A stretch of DNA of 64,000 nucleotides from an uncultured Clostridium sp. (GCA_947644195.1 CANRZB010000001.1:62001-126000); one strand, 5' to 3'. Positions 53,791 through 63,907 are shown, counted from the first letter of the stretch. Numbers and translations are program-made. The notes: a model not told the origin generated them from the sequence alone.

Positions 53791-54897
53791 TTAACGAATC
53801 CGATTAGACACCCCTAACACCAATCCCATTTCGGCCATCATGATTGTCGCAGAAGTACCTCCATAGCTAATGAGTGGCAACGGAATCCCGGTAGATGGAA
53901 TGGAATTCGTTACCACGGCTACATTAATGACAACCTGGATGGCAAGCTGGATCAACACCCCCATGCACAGCATTGTTCCAAACAGATCAGGCGCATGTAG
54001 GGCGATCGTCACGATACGCCAGAATAACACCAGAAATGCCAGAATCAGAAAGACCGCCCCGACGATTCCCAACTCCTCGCAAATCACTGCAAAAATCATA
54101 TCGTTATAAGCCTCCGGGATATATCCCAGCTTTTGCATACTCTGTCCTAATCCTTTGCCAAACACGCCCCCGGAAGCAATCGCATACAAACCCTGCTTGA
54201 TCTGATGGGCATTTTCATTAGTTTCCACATGCAGCCAGATATCAATCCGCTCCGCACGGAATCCTTCACCCAGAAAGATATAAGCCGTCCCGCCTACCAG
54301 AAGAATCACCATGCAGGCAACGAAGTATAGCTTTTTTCTACTGGCAATGAAGCACATTCCTACCACGATGCCCGCTACAATAATAGCGGAACTCATGTTT
54401 TCCACCAGAATCAGCACAATCGACGGGCCCATATAGAGCATGACCCGCAGAAAACCGGTAAAGTGATCCAATGACTGCCGGTTCCGGTAGACGGCATATG
54501 CCACAAACAAAATGGCGGCAATCTTGGAGATCTCAGAGGGTTGAAACTGAACAAAACCCAAATTCAACCACCGCTTTGCACCATTTTTTTCCACGCCGAC
54601 CACCAATACGGCAATCTGCATGGCAATCGCCACCAAATACGCAATATGTACCAGATTGAGACCAAATGGCCCCCACGGTTTTAGAAAAATCTGATAATCA
54701 ATCTTGGAAACTGCCAACATCAAAACGATCCCCAACCCCAAACCTAAGAGCTGCTGGGAAACAAAGCGGTAAGGCGATCCTACCACCTCCGCCGCATAAT
54801 AGCCGGCACTGTATATCATGAGTACGCCAAACAAGGCGATACCGATCGTCATAAATAGTAATGCATAATCATACTTGGAATGATATTTTCCCGCCAT
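53791..54897 (-). CDS. ftsW: SEDS-family division protein FtsW/SpoVE
   Basis: The 368-aa SEDS glycosyltransferase has about ten membrane segments and characteristic motifs KNGAKRWLNLGFVQFQPSEISKIA, NAHQIKQGLYAIASGGVFGKGLGQS and STGIPLPLISYGGTSATIMMAEMGLVLGVSNR. It polymerises lipid II together with a class B PBP. Its place after murD is typical. It could be the division FtsW or the sporulation SpoVE; the two cannot be told apart from one locus. Confidence 0.92.
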   Translation of the reverse strand: MAGKYHSKYDYALLFMTIGIALFGVLMIYSAGYYAAEVVGSPYRFVSQQLLGLGLGIVLMLAVSKIDYQIFLKPWGPFGLNLVHIAYLVAIAMQIAVLVVGVEKNGAKRWLNLGFVQFQPSEISKIAAILFVAYAVYRNRQSLDHFTGFLRVMLYMGPSIVLILVENMSSAIIVAGIVVGMCFIASRKKLYFVACMVILLVGGTAYIFLGEGFRAERIDIWLHVETNENAHQIKQGLYAIASGGVFGKGLGQSMQKLGYIPEAYNDMIFAVICEELGIVGAVFLILAFLVLFWRIVTIALHAPDLFGTMLCMGVLIQLAIQVVINVAVVTNSIPSTGIPLPLISYGGTSATIMMAEMGLVLGVSNRIR

Positions 54898-54911
54898 AGA
54901 TTTCTATGCCT

Positions 54912-56264
54912 CTACATTTCATGAACTATTTTTTTAAACAGATTCCCCCGCTCTTCATAATTCCGAAACATGCCCCAACTGGCACACGCCGGTGATAACA
55001 AAACTGCATACCCGGGCTTTGCCTGTTTCGCAGCCTCCTCTACCGCCTCCTCCAAGGTCTCCACCTTGGTTACAGCAGTAAAACCGGCCTCTTCTGCAGT
55101 CTTAGCAATTTTATCCTTGGTCTGCCCTAACAGAACCAGTCCCCTGACAATATCCCCAAACGAATCAATCCACTCCTCGTAGGTGGAATCTTTATCATAG
55201 CCGCCCCCAATGACTATCGTCGGAGAGACCATAGCCTCCACCGCTTTGATTGCAGCATCCGGGTTCGTCCCCTTGGAATCATTGTAGTATTTTACACCGT
55301 CTACTTCACGGACAAATTCAATGCGATGTTCTACCGCCTTGAAGTTCCGAATTACTTGACGGATCACTTCTACCGGCACTCCCGCCTTCATGGAGATAGC
55401 GACAGCCGCCATTATATTTTCATGATTATGCACGCCCAACAGTAATAATTCATCTGTTTGGCAGATGATAATCTCTTCGGTATCTCGATACACAATCTCA
55501 TGTCCCCGCAGAAAAATACCATGATCCAATTCCCTGGCACTGCTAAACCAGAATATTTCAGCCGGGATTTCCCCTGCCAGTTTTTGCAGCCAAGGATCTT
55601 CATAATTGAGTACACAGATCTCCTGTTTCGTCTGATTCATTGCAATCCGCGCCTTGGTCTGCGCATAACATTCCATGGTGTGGTGCCGGTTCAGATGGTC
55701 CGGCGTAATATTTAAAATGGCACTGACCTGAGGACAGAACCGCTGTACTGTCTCTAACTGAAAACTGCTGACCTCCGCCACCGTATATGTGTCCGGCTGC
55801 ATCGCGGAAACATATTCTGTATAAGGCATCCCGATATTGCCTACCACAAACACACTGTCATAATAGGCTTTCATAATTTCTCCGGTCAGAGCTGTTGTTG
55901 TAGTTTTCCCATTCGTTCCGGTAATCGCCAGGACATGCCCCTGTCCACACAGGTAGGCAAGTTCAATCTCTCCGATCACAGGAATCCCGGACTCCTGCAG
56001 CTTAACGACAAATGGCAGATCTGTCGGCACTCCCGGACTGAGCACAGCAATGTCAATCCGGCAGATCGTTTTTTCCGGCAAGTCTCCCAGAATCAAATCA
56101 TATGGTACTTCCGGTGGAAACTTCTCTGCAATCGCCGCCGGATCTAACGATGCATTTCCATCCATCAAAATCACGGAAGCCGACTGGGAAACTAACAGCT
56201 TCACTGCTGCCACTCCGCTGATCCCTGTTCCCACCACCAATACTGTCTTACCTGTAAAATTCAT
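54912..56264 (-). CDS. murD: UDP-N-acetylmuramoyl-L-alanine--D-glutamate ligase
   Basis: Adds D-Glu to UDP-MurNAc-Ala in cell wall precursor synthesis. The N-terminal GTGISGVAAVKLL, central ATP site AITGTNGKTTTTALTGEI and C-terminal YYNDSKGTNPDAAIKAVEAM and SPACASWGMFRNYEERG are present. 450 aa is normal. ATG 56264 has ATGGAGGAAGAAT before it; the upstream open frame overlaps mraY and is not used. It lies 23 bp after mraY. Confidence 0.95.
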   Translation of the reverse strand: MNFTGKTVLVVGTGISGVAAVKLLVSQSASVILMDGNASLDPAAIAEKFPPEVPYDLILGDLPEKTICRIDIAVLSPGVPTDLPFVVKLQESGIPVIGEIELAYLCGQGHVLAITGTNGKTTTTALTGEIMKAYYDSVFVVGNIGMPYTEYVSAMQPDTYTVAEVSSFQLETVQRFCPQVSAILNITPDHLNRHHTMECYAQTKARIAMNQTKQEICVLNYEDPWLQKLAGEIPAEIFWFSSARELDHGIFLRGHEIVYRDTEEIIICQTDELLLLGVHNHENIMAAVAISMKAGVPVEVIRQVIRNFKAVEHRIEFVREVDGVKYYNDSKGTNPDAAIKAVEAMVSPTIVIGGGYDKDSTYEEWIDSFGDIVRGLVLLGQTKDKIAKTAEEAGFTAVTKVETLEEAVEEAAKQAKPGYAVLLSPACASWGMFRNYEERGNLFKKIVHEM

Positions 56265-56287
56265 ATTCTTCCTCCATACCGTTCTGC

Positions 56288-57265
56288 CTATAGACCGGCC
56301 AGTCCCAACAGACAAAATAACGCCGTAATAATACAAAACACTGTAACAATTCTGGTCTCTGACCATCCACACTGTTCAAAATGGTGATGAATCGGAGCCA
56401 TCTTAAAGATCCGTTTTCCATTCGTCAATTTATAAAATACCACCTGAATCATGACGGATAACACCTCGAGCATATAGATCACGCCAACGATCAAAATAAA
56501 CATCGGCAATTTCAACAGAAGCGCAATGGAAGAGACAAAGCCACCCAGCGCTAGCGACCCGGTATCTCCCATAAACACACTCGCCGGATAGACATTAAAT
56601 ACCAGAAACCCCATCAATGCTCCTGAGACTGCCGCTGACACCGGCAATACGCCACTGCACACTCCGGCAGCTACTACGGTAAAAAAAATAGATACCAGCA
56701 AAGTCACCCCGGATGCCAGACCATCCAGGCCATCCGTAAAATTGGTTCCATTGACCGTGCCCAGCATAACAAAAAACACAAACAGAACGAATAACCAGTC
56801 CGGCATGGAAATATACAACCCCCGCTCCAGGCCTCCCGTAAAAGGAACCAGAAATTCCGGCTCTGCCTGAAGCCGAACCAGGTAGTAGTAGACAAAGACA
56901 GCCGTGACCACCGCCTGCAACAGAAGTTTCCGTAGCGGCGTCAGCCCTTCCGAACGGCACATGATAATCTTAATATAATCATCCAGAAATCCAATCAGGC
57001 CAAATCCAATCGTAGCGAATAGCACCGGGAGAATTTCCTGCACATCTTTTCGAAATATCAGAGAAGTGATGCCCACTGCAGCCAGGATAATGATGCCACC
57101 CATGGTAGGCGTCCCGGCTTTTTTTAAATGTGTCTGTGGTCCGTCTTCCCGGACATACTGCCCAAATTTCATTTTACGCAAAAACGGTATGACAAAAGGA
57201 CACAGCACCATACTGAGTCCAAAAGATATTACCAACGGAAAAATTGCGGTACCATAAGATTCCAT
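56288..57265 (-). CDS. mraY: Phospho-N-acetylmuramoyl-pentapeptide transferase
   Basis: The 325-aa membrane enzyme makes lipid I. Ten hydrophobic segments, the DDYIKI Asp pair, NGTNFTDGLDGLASG and the APIHHHFEQCGW His motif identify it. It lies in the usual place before murD. GGGAGGCAG precedes the ATG. Confidence 0.96.
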   Translation of the reverse strand: MESYGTAIFPLVISFGLSMVLCPFVIPFLRKMKFGQYVREDGPQTHLKKAGTPTMGGIIILAAVGITSLIFRKDVQEILPVLFATIGFGLIGFLDDYIKIIMCRSEGLTPLRKLLLQAVVTAVFVYYYLVRLQAEPEFLVPFTGGLERGLYISMPDWLFVLFVFFVMLGTVNGTNFTDGLDGLASGVTLLVSIFFTVVAAGVCSGVLPVSAAVSGALMGFLVFNVYPASVFMGDTGSLALGGFVSSIALLLKLPMFILIVGVIYMLEVLSVMIQVVFYKLTNGKRIFKMAPIHHHFEQCGWSETRIVTVFCIITALFCLLGLAGL

Positions 57266-57477
57266 ATCTGCCTCCCGGATTTACAGATGCTTGATCTGCC
57301 TAATCTTTCGTGCTGCTTTTCTGCAACCGTTTCCTCTCTGGTAATGGTAAGAACCGTCATGCGCCTTTTATTGTAATGCAATCAGAAAGAGAAATCAACC
57401 CGTTCCCAGCATGTAGTATAGCAACAACATTCCCTCGTTGCCCAGCCTCTGTTTTTTGCGAAGTGTTTCCAATAATA

Positions 57478-59244
57478 CTACTCTTCCTCCGATTTTTCTT
57501 CGGGTACTTCTGGTGATTTCTCCACTCCAAGATAAGGCAATGCATTATCCAGGAGATCTGAGATAACCGGTGCGGCAATCTGCCCGCCATAGTAAATCCC
57601 CTCTGGTTCGTCGATCAACACGATAGCCAGAACCTTGGGATCATTTGCCGGCGCAAATCCCAGACAGGAGGCAATATATTTATTGCTGCGCCTTGGCAGC
57701 TTTTCCGAGGTTCCCGTCTTAGCACCTACCTGATATCCTTCCACGGAGGCTTTCGAGCCGGAGCCCTCGGAAACCACAGTCTCCAAAATCATTTTCATAT
57801 TCTCCGAAGTTTCCTGGGAGATTACATTTTCCGTGACCGAATATTCCAAGGCATGAACCGCCTGCTCCTGCACGTTTTCCACACTGACTCCAAAATGTGG
57901 AACGATCATTCTTCCCCCGTTAATAACAGAGCTGACGGTCGTCAACAGACGAATCGGAGAGAGCTGGAAGGATTGCCCAAAGGATACCGTTGCCAGTTCC
58001 ACCGCACCCACATTTTCCTGCTGATGCATGATTGTCGAAGCCTCTCCCGGCACATCAATCCCGGTTTTGGATAAAATTTGCAGTTGTTTCAGCCCCCGGA
58101 ACATACCATCCACCCCTAATCTAGCTCCCACTTCCATAAAAACCGGATTGCAGGAGTTCTGTACTCCCTGCACAAATGTTTCGCTGCCATGCCCACGGGT
58201 CTTATGGCACCGGATCCGGCGGTCCTCCACAATTTTATAGCCAGGACAATGAAACTGGTCGGTTAGTTTTACCACACCTGCCTCCAGTGCGGATGTCGCC
58301 GTCACAATCTTAAACGTTGAACCCGGCTCATAGGTGTCGCTGACACAGGCATTCCGCCACATCTGATTTAATCTCTCATTTTTCTCTTTCTCGGATAGTT
58401 TTTCCATTTCCTGTTCGCTCATACCTGTTAATTGGTATGGACTGCCCAAAGAAAACTCCGGTGCGTTTACCATGGCATAGATCTCACCATTTTGCGGGTT
58501 CATCATAATGATTCGAACTCCGGCAGCATTTTTTGCTTTGCGCACCTTTTCTGCCGCCTGCGTCGCAAATTGCTGCAAATTGATATCCAGGCTGGTATAC
58601 AGATTATGTCCTGCCACCGGCTCCTGCCGTTCTTCTGCCTTCCCCTCAATCTCGATTCCTCTGGCATTGGTCGTCGTCAAAATCGCGCCATCCTGTCCCT
58701 GCAGCGATTTATCATATTTGACTTCCAAACCGATAATCCCCTGGTTATCCGACCCCGTAAAACCGATGACACGAGAAGCAAGATTGTCAAAAGGATAATA
58801 CCGTTTGTAATCTTCATCCACCATTACCCCAGCCAAGCCCAGATTTCGAATTTCATCTGAGACCTCTTTTTCGACATTAGTCTTGATCCGCTCAATGGAG
58901 GACACCTTTTCTACCCGTTTCCGCACGGTTTCTTCGGATAATTCTAATAATTCTGCCAAATGATGAATCACTTCTTCCGGCTCTTTGATCTGATTGTGAA
59001 TCACAGAAATGGTAGAAACCGGTTTATTTCCCGCCAGAACAGTACCATTCCTGTCATAGATCACGCCCCTCTGTGCCTTGACACGGCGCTCCCTCTGCTG
59101 TACGTCCTTGGCCCTGTTCCCATAATAGTCTGCTCTGCCAACCATCAAGTAGGCTAATCTTCCGGTCAAGGTTAAGGTCAGCGCTACAATACATACATAG
59201 GCAAAGATAATTCTCTGCCGTTGTGCTGTCTTACAATTTTTCAA
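57478..59244 (-). CDS. Class B penicillin-binding protein (SpoVD/FtsI type)
   Basis: The 588-aa transpeptidase has one N-terminal membrane segment (about 12-34), the class B dimerisation block RGVIYDRNGTVLAGN (about 54-68), and the active-site motifs STFK (EPGSTFK), SCN (NSCNP) and KTG (GAKTGTSEK). The start is a TTG at 59244 with GGGGATGG upstream. No C-terminal PASTA domains are seen. It follows a second class B PBP gene directly and is an FtsW/SpoVE partner candidate. Confidence 0.92.
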   Translation of the reverse strand: MKNCKTAQRQRIIFAYVCIVALTLTLTGRLAYLMVGRADYYGNRAKDVQQRERRVKAQRGVIYDRNGTVLAGNKPVSTISVIHNQIKEPEEVIHHLAELLELSEETVRKRVEKVSSIERIKTNVEKEVSDEIRNLGLAGVMVDEDYKRYYPFDNLASRVIGFTGSDNQGIIGLEVKYDKSLQGQDGAILTTTNARGIEIEGKAEERQEPVAGHNLYTSLDINLQQFATQAAEKVRKAKNAAGVRIIMMNPQNGEIYAMVNAPEFSLGSPYQLTGMSEQEMEKLSEKEKNERLNQMWRNACVSDTYEPGSTFKIVTATSALEAGVVKLTDQFHCPGYKIVEDRRIRCHKTRGHGSETFVQGVQNSCNPVFMEVGARLGVDGMFRGLKQLQILSKTGIDVPGEASTIMHQQENVGAVELATVSFGQSFQLSPIRLLTTVSSVINGGRMIVPHFGVSVENVQEQAVHALEYSVTENVISQETSENMKMILETVVSEGSGSKASVEGYQVGAKTGTSEKLPRRSNKYIASCLGFAPANDPKVLAIVLIDEPEGIYYGGQIAAPVISDLLDNALPYLGVEKSPEVPEEKSEEE

Positions 59245-59364
59245 TATTCCATCCCCTGCACTTTTCGATCAATTGCGGATACGATCTCTCCGCTACTATT
59301 ACCTTATTATTAAGATGCAAGGGTTATGACTGCTATCCTGGATTTCTCCACCCCATCCGGCTAC

Positions 59365-61536
59365 TTACTCTTCGTCTGGTTCCCCCATATGATCTGGATC
59401 TGCACTTTCGTCCGGTTCTGCCGTATGATCAGGGTCTGTGGTTTCGTCCGGTTCTGCCGGTTCGTCCCCCGGATTCGGGTCTGCCAAGCTGTCTTCTCCG
59501 TCCTCCCCGGATCCTGCCGTTCCATAATCCCTGTCACTATATCCACCCTCCGGCACCTCCGGAAGCAGATTATCTTTCCTGGTAGATGGCAGGGTAATGT
59601 TTGTTTTACTCTTGCCAGCACTTTTATATACTCCTAACAACGGCAGAATTTCCTCCAATACCTCACTGGAAAACTGTGTGGCATAGGTGCTGTGCGCTTG
59701 GTCCTGTACATGTGGCTGGTCAATTACCGTATAGATCAAAACCTCTGGATCGTCTACCGGCGTACATCCAATGAAAGAGACCAGATAATTCTTGTCTGCA
59801 CGGGGCAGCTTTTCCGCTGTTCCCGTTTTCCCACCAATCTCATATCCCTTGACCTGGGCCAACGACGCAGTACCTTCTTCCACCGTTTTCAATAGATAGC
59901 TTCGAATTCGCTCACTGGTCTTCTCGGTAATCACCTTACGCACCAGTTTATTTTCCATACTTTCTATCGTCGCTCCAGATTCACTCTGGATCTCTTTGAC
60001 AACATGAGGTTCATAATAATTTCCACCATTCACGACTGCTGAAATCGCGGCTGCCATTTGAATCATCGTCACCGTCTGGGATTGCCCAAAACTGGAAGTT
60101 GCCAACTGCGTACTTCTAAGGGTGTCCTCTGTGAAAACACTGCCTGCAAATTCTCCCGGTAAATCAATTCCTGTCTTGGAACCAAATCCAAAGGCATTGA
60201 CATACTGTAAAAATTTGCTTCCTCCCAGATCAGCTCCCATTTGCATTAATGCGTCATTACAGGATTCCATCAATGCCTGACAGATATTGACCGTACCATG
60301 ACCACCTTTGCTATATGCGACGCATTTGATGGTAGCATCCCCCACCTTTTGCGCACCGTCACAGACATAGCTTCGGCTCGGCGTTGTGACCCCCTCATCC
60401 AGGCAAGCCGCAACGGTAACCGGCTTAAATGTGGAACCAGGTTCAAATCCATCACTGATACAGAAATTGCGCCAGATTTCATTCCTCCAGATCTCCTCGA
60501 TACTCTCGTTTTTTTCCTGGTCACTCATCGATCCAATCTCTTCCTCGCTATACCGCCCCTTCTTCTTCAGAATTTCATTTTTCTCCTGATTGCCCATCTG
60601 TTCTATTTTATTCTCGCTATAGGGACCTGTCAGCTCATTGGGATGATTTAAATCAAATCCTGGCGAGGAAGCCATCGCATAGATTTCTCCATTCTTGGGA
60701 TTCATCACAATGACCCCCATATGCTCGGAACCAATTTCCCGTTGAAATTTCTGCATATGCTGTTCCACCATACCCTGCACATTGATATCTATGGTAGAAA
60801 TCAAGTTATTACCATCGACGGCATCTTTTACCGATTTGATTAAATTCAGATCCGAGTCATAGTATCCATAGCTTTTTCCCGGTGTACCATTCAATGTGGA
60901 ATTATACTGGTTTTCAATCCCCCAAATTCCATGATTATCCGAGGAACAAAAACCCAATACATTACTGGCTACAGAGGAATACGGATATTTCCTCACATAT
61001 TTTTCCTCAAACCAAACCCCCTGAATCTTCTTATCTTCTTCCGCAAGCGATTCAAATTCTTTTTTGACTTCAGAGGAAAATTCCTTTTGCTCATCCATCT
61101 GTACCATATAGTATCTGGAATTGGGATTGCTCTGAATGATTTTATCAATAGATTTCCTTTTCAAGCCCACGATATCGTTTAATGCCTCAGCCGTAGTATC
61201 CAGAATACCACTGTCAGATCCCAAAATCTGCGGATCTAAGATTAAATTATACATTTTGATATTCGTGGCAATCTTATTTCCATTGCAGTCTAAAATCTCA
61301 CCTCGTTTTGCCGGAATCGGATTATTCATATAACTTTGCTGCTGCAAAACCTTTCTCTCATAATCCGAACCCTGGTCGCGGTCCAGCAGGACCATTCTGA
61401 CAATCAGACCGATGCACGCCAAAACAATAGCACCAAACACAATCAGTAGCCGAACATACATCATGTGGGTGCCTCTCCTATTACGCTTTCTCTGCCTTCG
61501 TACTTTTTTCCCTGTTCCCCTGGCCTGTTTTCTCAT
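59365..61536 (-). CDS. Class B penicillin-binding protein, paralogue with acidic tail
   Basis: The 723-aa protein has a basic N-terminal cytoplasmic tail (RKQARGTGKKVRRQRKRNRR), a membrane segment, RGEILDCNGNKIATN, and the motifs STFK (EPGSTFKPV), SCN (MESCNDALM) and KTG (GGKTGTAEK). The last about 65 residues are Asp/Pro/Glu-rich and repetitive (PDETTDPDHTAEPDESADPD), which is not part of known PBPs. A helical insert (EEIGSMSDQEKNESIEEI) lies before the active site. Start ATG 61536 with GGAG upstream. It is the upstream copy of the PBP pair and probably the division-specific one (inference). Confidence 0.92.
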   Translation of the reverse strand: MRKQARGTGKKVRRQRKRNRRGTHMMYVRLLIVFGAIVLACIGLIVRMVLLDRDQGSDYERKVLQQQSYMNNPIPAKRGEILDCNGNKIATNIKMYNLILDPQILGSDSGILDTTAEALNDIVGLKRKSIDKIIQSNPNSRYYMVQMDEQKEFSSEVKKEFESLAEEDKKIQGVWFEEKYVRKYPYSSVASNVLGFCSSDNHGIWGIENQYNSTLNGTPGKSYGYYDSDLNLIKSVKDAVDGNNLISTIDINVQGMVEQHMQKFQREIGSEHMGVIVMNPKNGEIYAMASSPGFDLNHPNELTGPYSENKIEQMGNQEKNEILKKKGRYSEEEIGSMSDQEKNESIEEIWRNEIWRNFCISDGFEPGSTFKPVTVAACLDEGVTTPSRSYVCDGAQKVGDATIKCVAYSKGGHGTVNICQALMESCNDALMQMGADLGGSKFLQYVNAFGFGSKTGIDLPGEFAGSVFTEDTLRSTQLATSSFGQSQTVTMIQMAAAISAVVNGGNYYEPHVVKEIQSESGATIESMENKLVRKVITEKTSERIRSYLLKTVEEGTASLAQVKGYEIGGKTGTAEKLPRADKNYLVSFIGCTPVDDPEVLIYTVIDQPHVQDQAHSTYATQFSSEVLEEILPLLGVYKSAGKSKTNITLPSTRKDNLLPEVPEGGYSDRDYGTAGSGEDGEDSLADPNPGDEPAEPDETTDPDHTAEPDESADPDHMGEPDEE

Positions 61537-61593
61537 ACTATTCTCCAAAATTACCAATATGTTACGGCACCAGACTGCTGCCTAAACTGCTGT

Positions 61594-61762
61594 ACTAGTG
61601 TCTTGTCTCGTTGATATTTGATAAAACAACGCAGGCATATTTGTTCATCTGCAAGGCGAATTTTCGACAGCGTAGCGGTGGCTACGGTTAGAAAATTCAA
61701 CGTAGCAGATGTGCGAATTGGCAAGTTGGTTTGCCTAATTATCAATGAGACAAGATACTAGT
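61594..61762. mobile_element. 169-bp inverted-repeat (MITE-like) element between ftsL and the PBP gene
   Basis: The ends are ACTAGTGTCTTGTCTCGTTG... and ...TATCAATGAGACAAGATACTAGT, an imperfect 23-bp terminal inverted repeat (two mismatches). The interior folds further: GCGTAGC/GCTACG at the tip, GAATTTTC/GAAAATTC and CATCTGC/GCAGATG further out. No transposase is coded. It lies just after the ftsL stop (61773) and 58 bp before the PBP start, so it is transcribed as part of the leader between the two. Other copies in the genome would confirm it. Confidence 0.75.
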
Positions 61763-61772
61763 GCCGTTTCCC

Positions 61773-62300
61773 TTATCGGACTTCCGGGATGACCCCATAC
61801 TGCTTAACAGTATCACTTTTCTTACTTTTATAGGTGTGGATCTGGTTATCCCTCGCCTGTACCATACCCAGTTTTCCGGTTGCCTTGTCATAGACCTCCG
61901 ATAAATCCACAGAGTCCAGAATCTCCTGGTAGGCATCCGCATTGCCCTCCTTCTGAGAAGCAATGGAATACTCCATCTGAACCACCTGATTCTTTTGCTC
62001 ATACACCTGGTTCTGCGTCTGGATATAGGTAAAACATACATATAATGTCACTGCCACTGCCGCTGCCACAAACAAAACAGAAACTCTGTCCATTCCAGGC
62101 ATTTGGACAGGTTGTTGCAAAATTCTTCTACGAATGAGCCGTTTCCGACGTTCTTCCTCCCGTCTGCGCTCCTCTTCCCTTCTGCGTGGAAGTGTATCTA
62201 CACGGCGTACCGTATTTCCATCCACATAAGTATGGCGTTCGGTCGCAGAATAGCCTCGATAACCGGAGCTATATCTACTCGAATTTCTTCTAACTGCCAT
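61773..62300 (-). CDS. ftsL: FtsL-like division protein
   Basis: The 175-aa product has a long basic N-terminal cytoplasmic part (RRREEERRREEERRKRLIRRR), one membrane segment (about 75-95, VSVLFVAAAVAVTLYVCFTYI), and a short coiled coil outside (TQNQVYEQKNQVVQMEYSIASQKE). Size and place between rsmH and a class B PBP gene identify it as FtsL. Sequence of FtsL is poorly conserved, so position is the main evidence. Ribosome site AAAGGAG precedes the ATG. Confidence 0.82.
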   Translation of the reverse strand: MAVRRNSSRYSSGYRGYSATERHTYVDGNTVRRVDTLPRRREEERRREEERRKRLIRRRILQQPVQMPGMDRVSVLFVAAAVAVTLYVCFTYIQTQNQVYEQKNQVVQMEYSIASQKEGNADAYQEILDSVDLSEVYDKATGKLGMVQARDNQIHTYKSKKSDTVKQYGVIPEVR

Positions 62301-62364
62301 TTTTCATTAACTCCTTTCCATTTTCACAATGCTCCACAAAATATCTAAATAAAATCATACCTGT

Positions 62365-63300
62365 TTAACAATGCTCAAAAATTCGCAGCTTTGCACTTTT
62401 TGAGCGGGGATTCTCCTCTTTCTCCCGTTCTGTCGGCAAAACCGGTTTACGTGTTATGACCCTGCCTCTGGAAAGATTTCCACACACACAGACCGGAAAG
62501 TCCGGCGGACAGGTACAAGGGTTCTCCGCATTGCGAAACGTATTCTTGACTATTCGATCCTCCAGGGAATGAAAAGTAATAATACATAATCTTCCTCCGG
62601 GATTTAACAAATCAATCATATCGTTCAACGTCTGCTCCAAGACTTCCAACTCACGGTTCACTTCTATCCGAATCGCCTGAAAAGTCCGCTTTGCAGGATG
62701 TCCCCCCTGCTTTTTTATTTTCATCGGTATGGCCCGACTAATTACCTCTGTCAGTTTGCCTGTGGATCGAATCGGTTCTTTTTCCCTCTCCGCCACAATA
62801 TGTCTGGCTATATTTTTTGCAAATTTGTCTTCCCCATATCGACGGATCACATGAAACAGTTCCATCTCCGTATATTCATTAACTACCTTCTCTGCGGTCA
62901 ACTCCTGCCTGTCATCCATCCGCATGTCTAAAGGGGCATCCATTCGATAGGAAAATCCCCGTTCAGAAGTATCCAGTTGAAAGGAAGATACCCCCAGGTC
63001 CAACAGAATCCCATCCACATATGCAATTTTCTCCTGGCGAAGCACAGAGACCATATCAGAATAATTACTACGGATAATTCTTACCATATTCCCATAACTG
63101 CTGAGTCGTTCCGTCGCTGCCGCGATCGCATCTGCGTCCTGGTCAATCCCGATCAATCTGCCGGATGTTCCTAATCTGCTACACACAGCACTGGCATGCC
63201 CTGCGCCCCCCAGTGTGCCATCCACATAGATTCCATCCGGTTTTATCTGTAGTCCTTCCATCACTTCCTCTAATAATACCGATACATGCTGAAATCCCAT
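62365..63300 (-). CDS. rsmH: 16S rRNA (cytosine-1402-N4)-methyltransferase
   Basis: SAM-dependent methyltransferase RsmH/MraW, which modifies C1402 in the ribosomal P site. [13 protein letters not shown] (5-17), [13 protein letters not shown] (SAM motif I, about 28-40), [14 protein letters not shown] and [16 protein letters not shown] show it. 311 aa is normal. ATG 63300 follows GGGAGGAGGGAG. It lies 26 bp after mraZ, as in most Firmicutes. Confidence 0.97.
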   Translation of the reverse strand: MGFQHVSVLLEEVMEGLQIKPDGIYVDGTLGGAGHASAVCSRLGTSGRLIGIDQDADAIAAATERLSSYGNMVRIIRSNYSDMVSVLRQEKIAYVDGILLDLGVSSFQLDTSERGFSYRMDAPLDMRMDDRQELTAEKVVNEYTEMELFHVIRRYGEDKFAKNIARHIVAEREKEPIRSTGKLTEVISRAIPMKIKKQGGHPAKRTFQAIRIEVNRELEVLEQTLNDMIDLLNPGGRLCIITFHSLEDRIVKNTFRNAENPCTCPPDFPVCVCGNLSRGRVITRKPVLPTEREKEENPRSKSAKLRIFEHC

Positions 63301-63326
63301 GACGCTCTCCCTCCTCCCGAACTGCA

Positions 63327-63755
63327 TTAGAGAGAGATATCCAATTCATCCATGGCGTTCTCTAACAATTCTTCGTTTTCTGCAATATTTTCCTGTTCCA
63401 GACGTGCCTTGTCCCATATTTCCACATGGTTCATCATGCCTACAAAAACTACATCTTTCTCCAGATTTGCGATATCACGCAGTAAAGCCGGAATCAAAAT
63501 ACGCCCCTGCTTATCAAGCGTCACTTCCATCGCCTTTGATAGAAACTGTCTCTGGATTTGACGGTTTTTCAGGTTGGAAGGCAAATGCTGCAGCTTGTCC
63601 ACAAATTCCTGCCAAGCCGGTGATGGATACAAATAAAGGCAACCGTCCAAACCTCTGGTTACCACAAAGGTATCTCCTAAATCTTCACGGTACTTTGCCG
63701 GGATGATAGTTCTGCCTTTGGCGTCAATGGAATGTTCATATTGCCCCATAAACAT
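63327..63755 (-). CDS. mraZ: Transcriptional regulator MraZ
   Basis: The 142-aa protein has two MraZ/AbrB-like repeats: [22 protein letters not shown] (about 3-24) and [19 protein letters not shown] (about 75-93), each with the DxKGR or DxxGR turn. MraZ binds repeated GTGGG-type boxes in its own promoter and represses the division cluster; such boxes lie at 63908-63952. ATG 63755 follows AGGTGATAGCG; a GTG three codons upstream is less likely. Confidence 0.96.
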   Translation of the reverse strand: MFMGQYEHSIDAKGRTIIPAKYREDLGDTFVVTRGLDGCLYLYPSPAWQEFVDKLQHLPSNLKNRQIQRQFLSKAMEVTLDKQGRILIPALLRDIANLEKDVVFVGMMNHVEIWDKARLEQENIAENEELLENAMDELDISL

Positions 63756-63907
63756 CGCTATCACCTGCCCTTCCCAGTATCTTTGCCCCGGTTACCGGGT
63801 TACTAAACAGAACGTTTCTTGTATTTTTCACACAAAAAACACTTTCACGATGGAGAAATGAATTTTAGCTGTTGGAACCCACAGATACTAAGTAAGTGCA
63901 CCGTCCA

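Noticed and set aside
57266-57477. Possible small gene or promoter between the PBP gene and mraY
   Set aside because: The 212-bp gap has no supported frame or clear -35/-10 pair; it looks like a plain intergenic spacer.
61551-61745. Open frame inside the inverted-repeat element
   Set aside because: It has no ribosome site and follows the palindrome; the repeat structure explains the openness.
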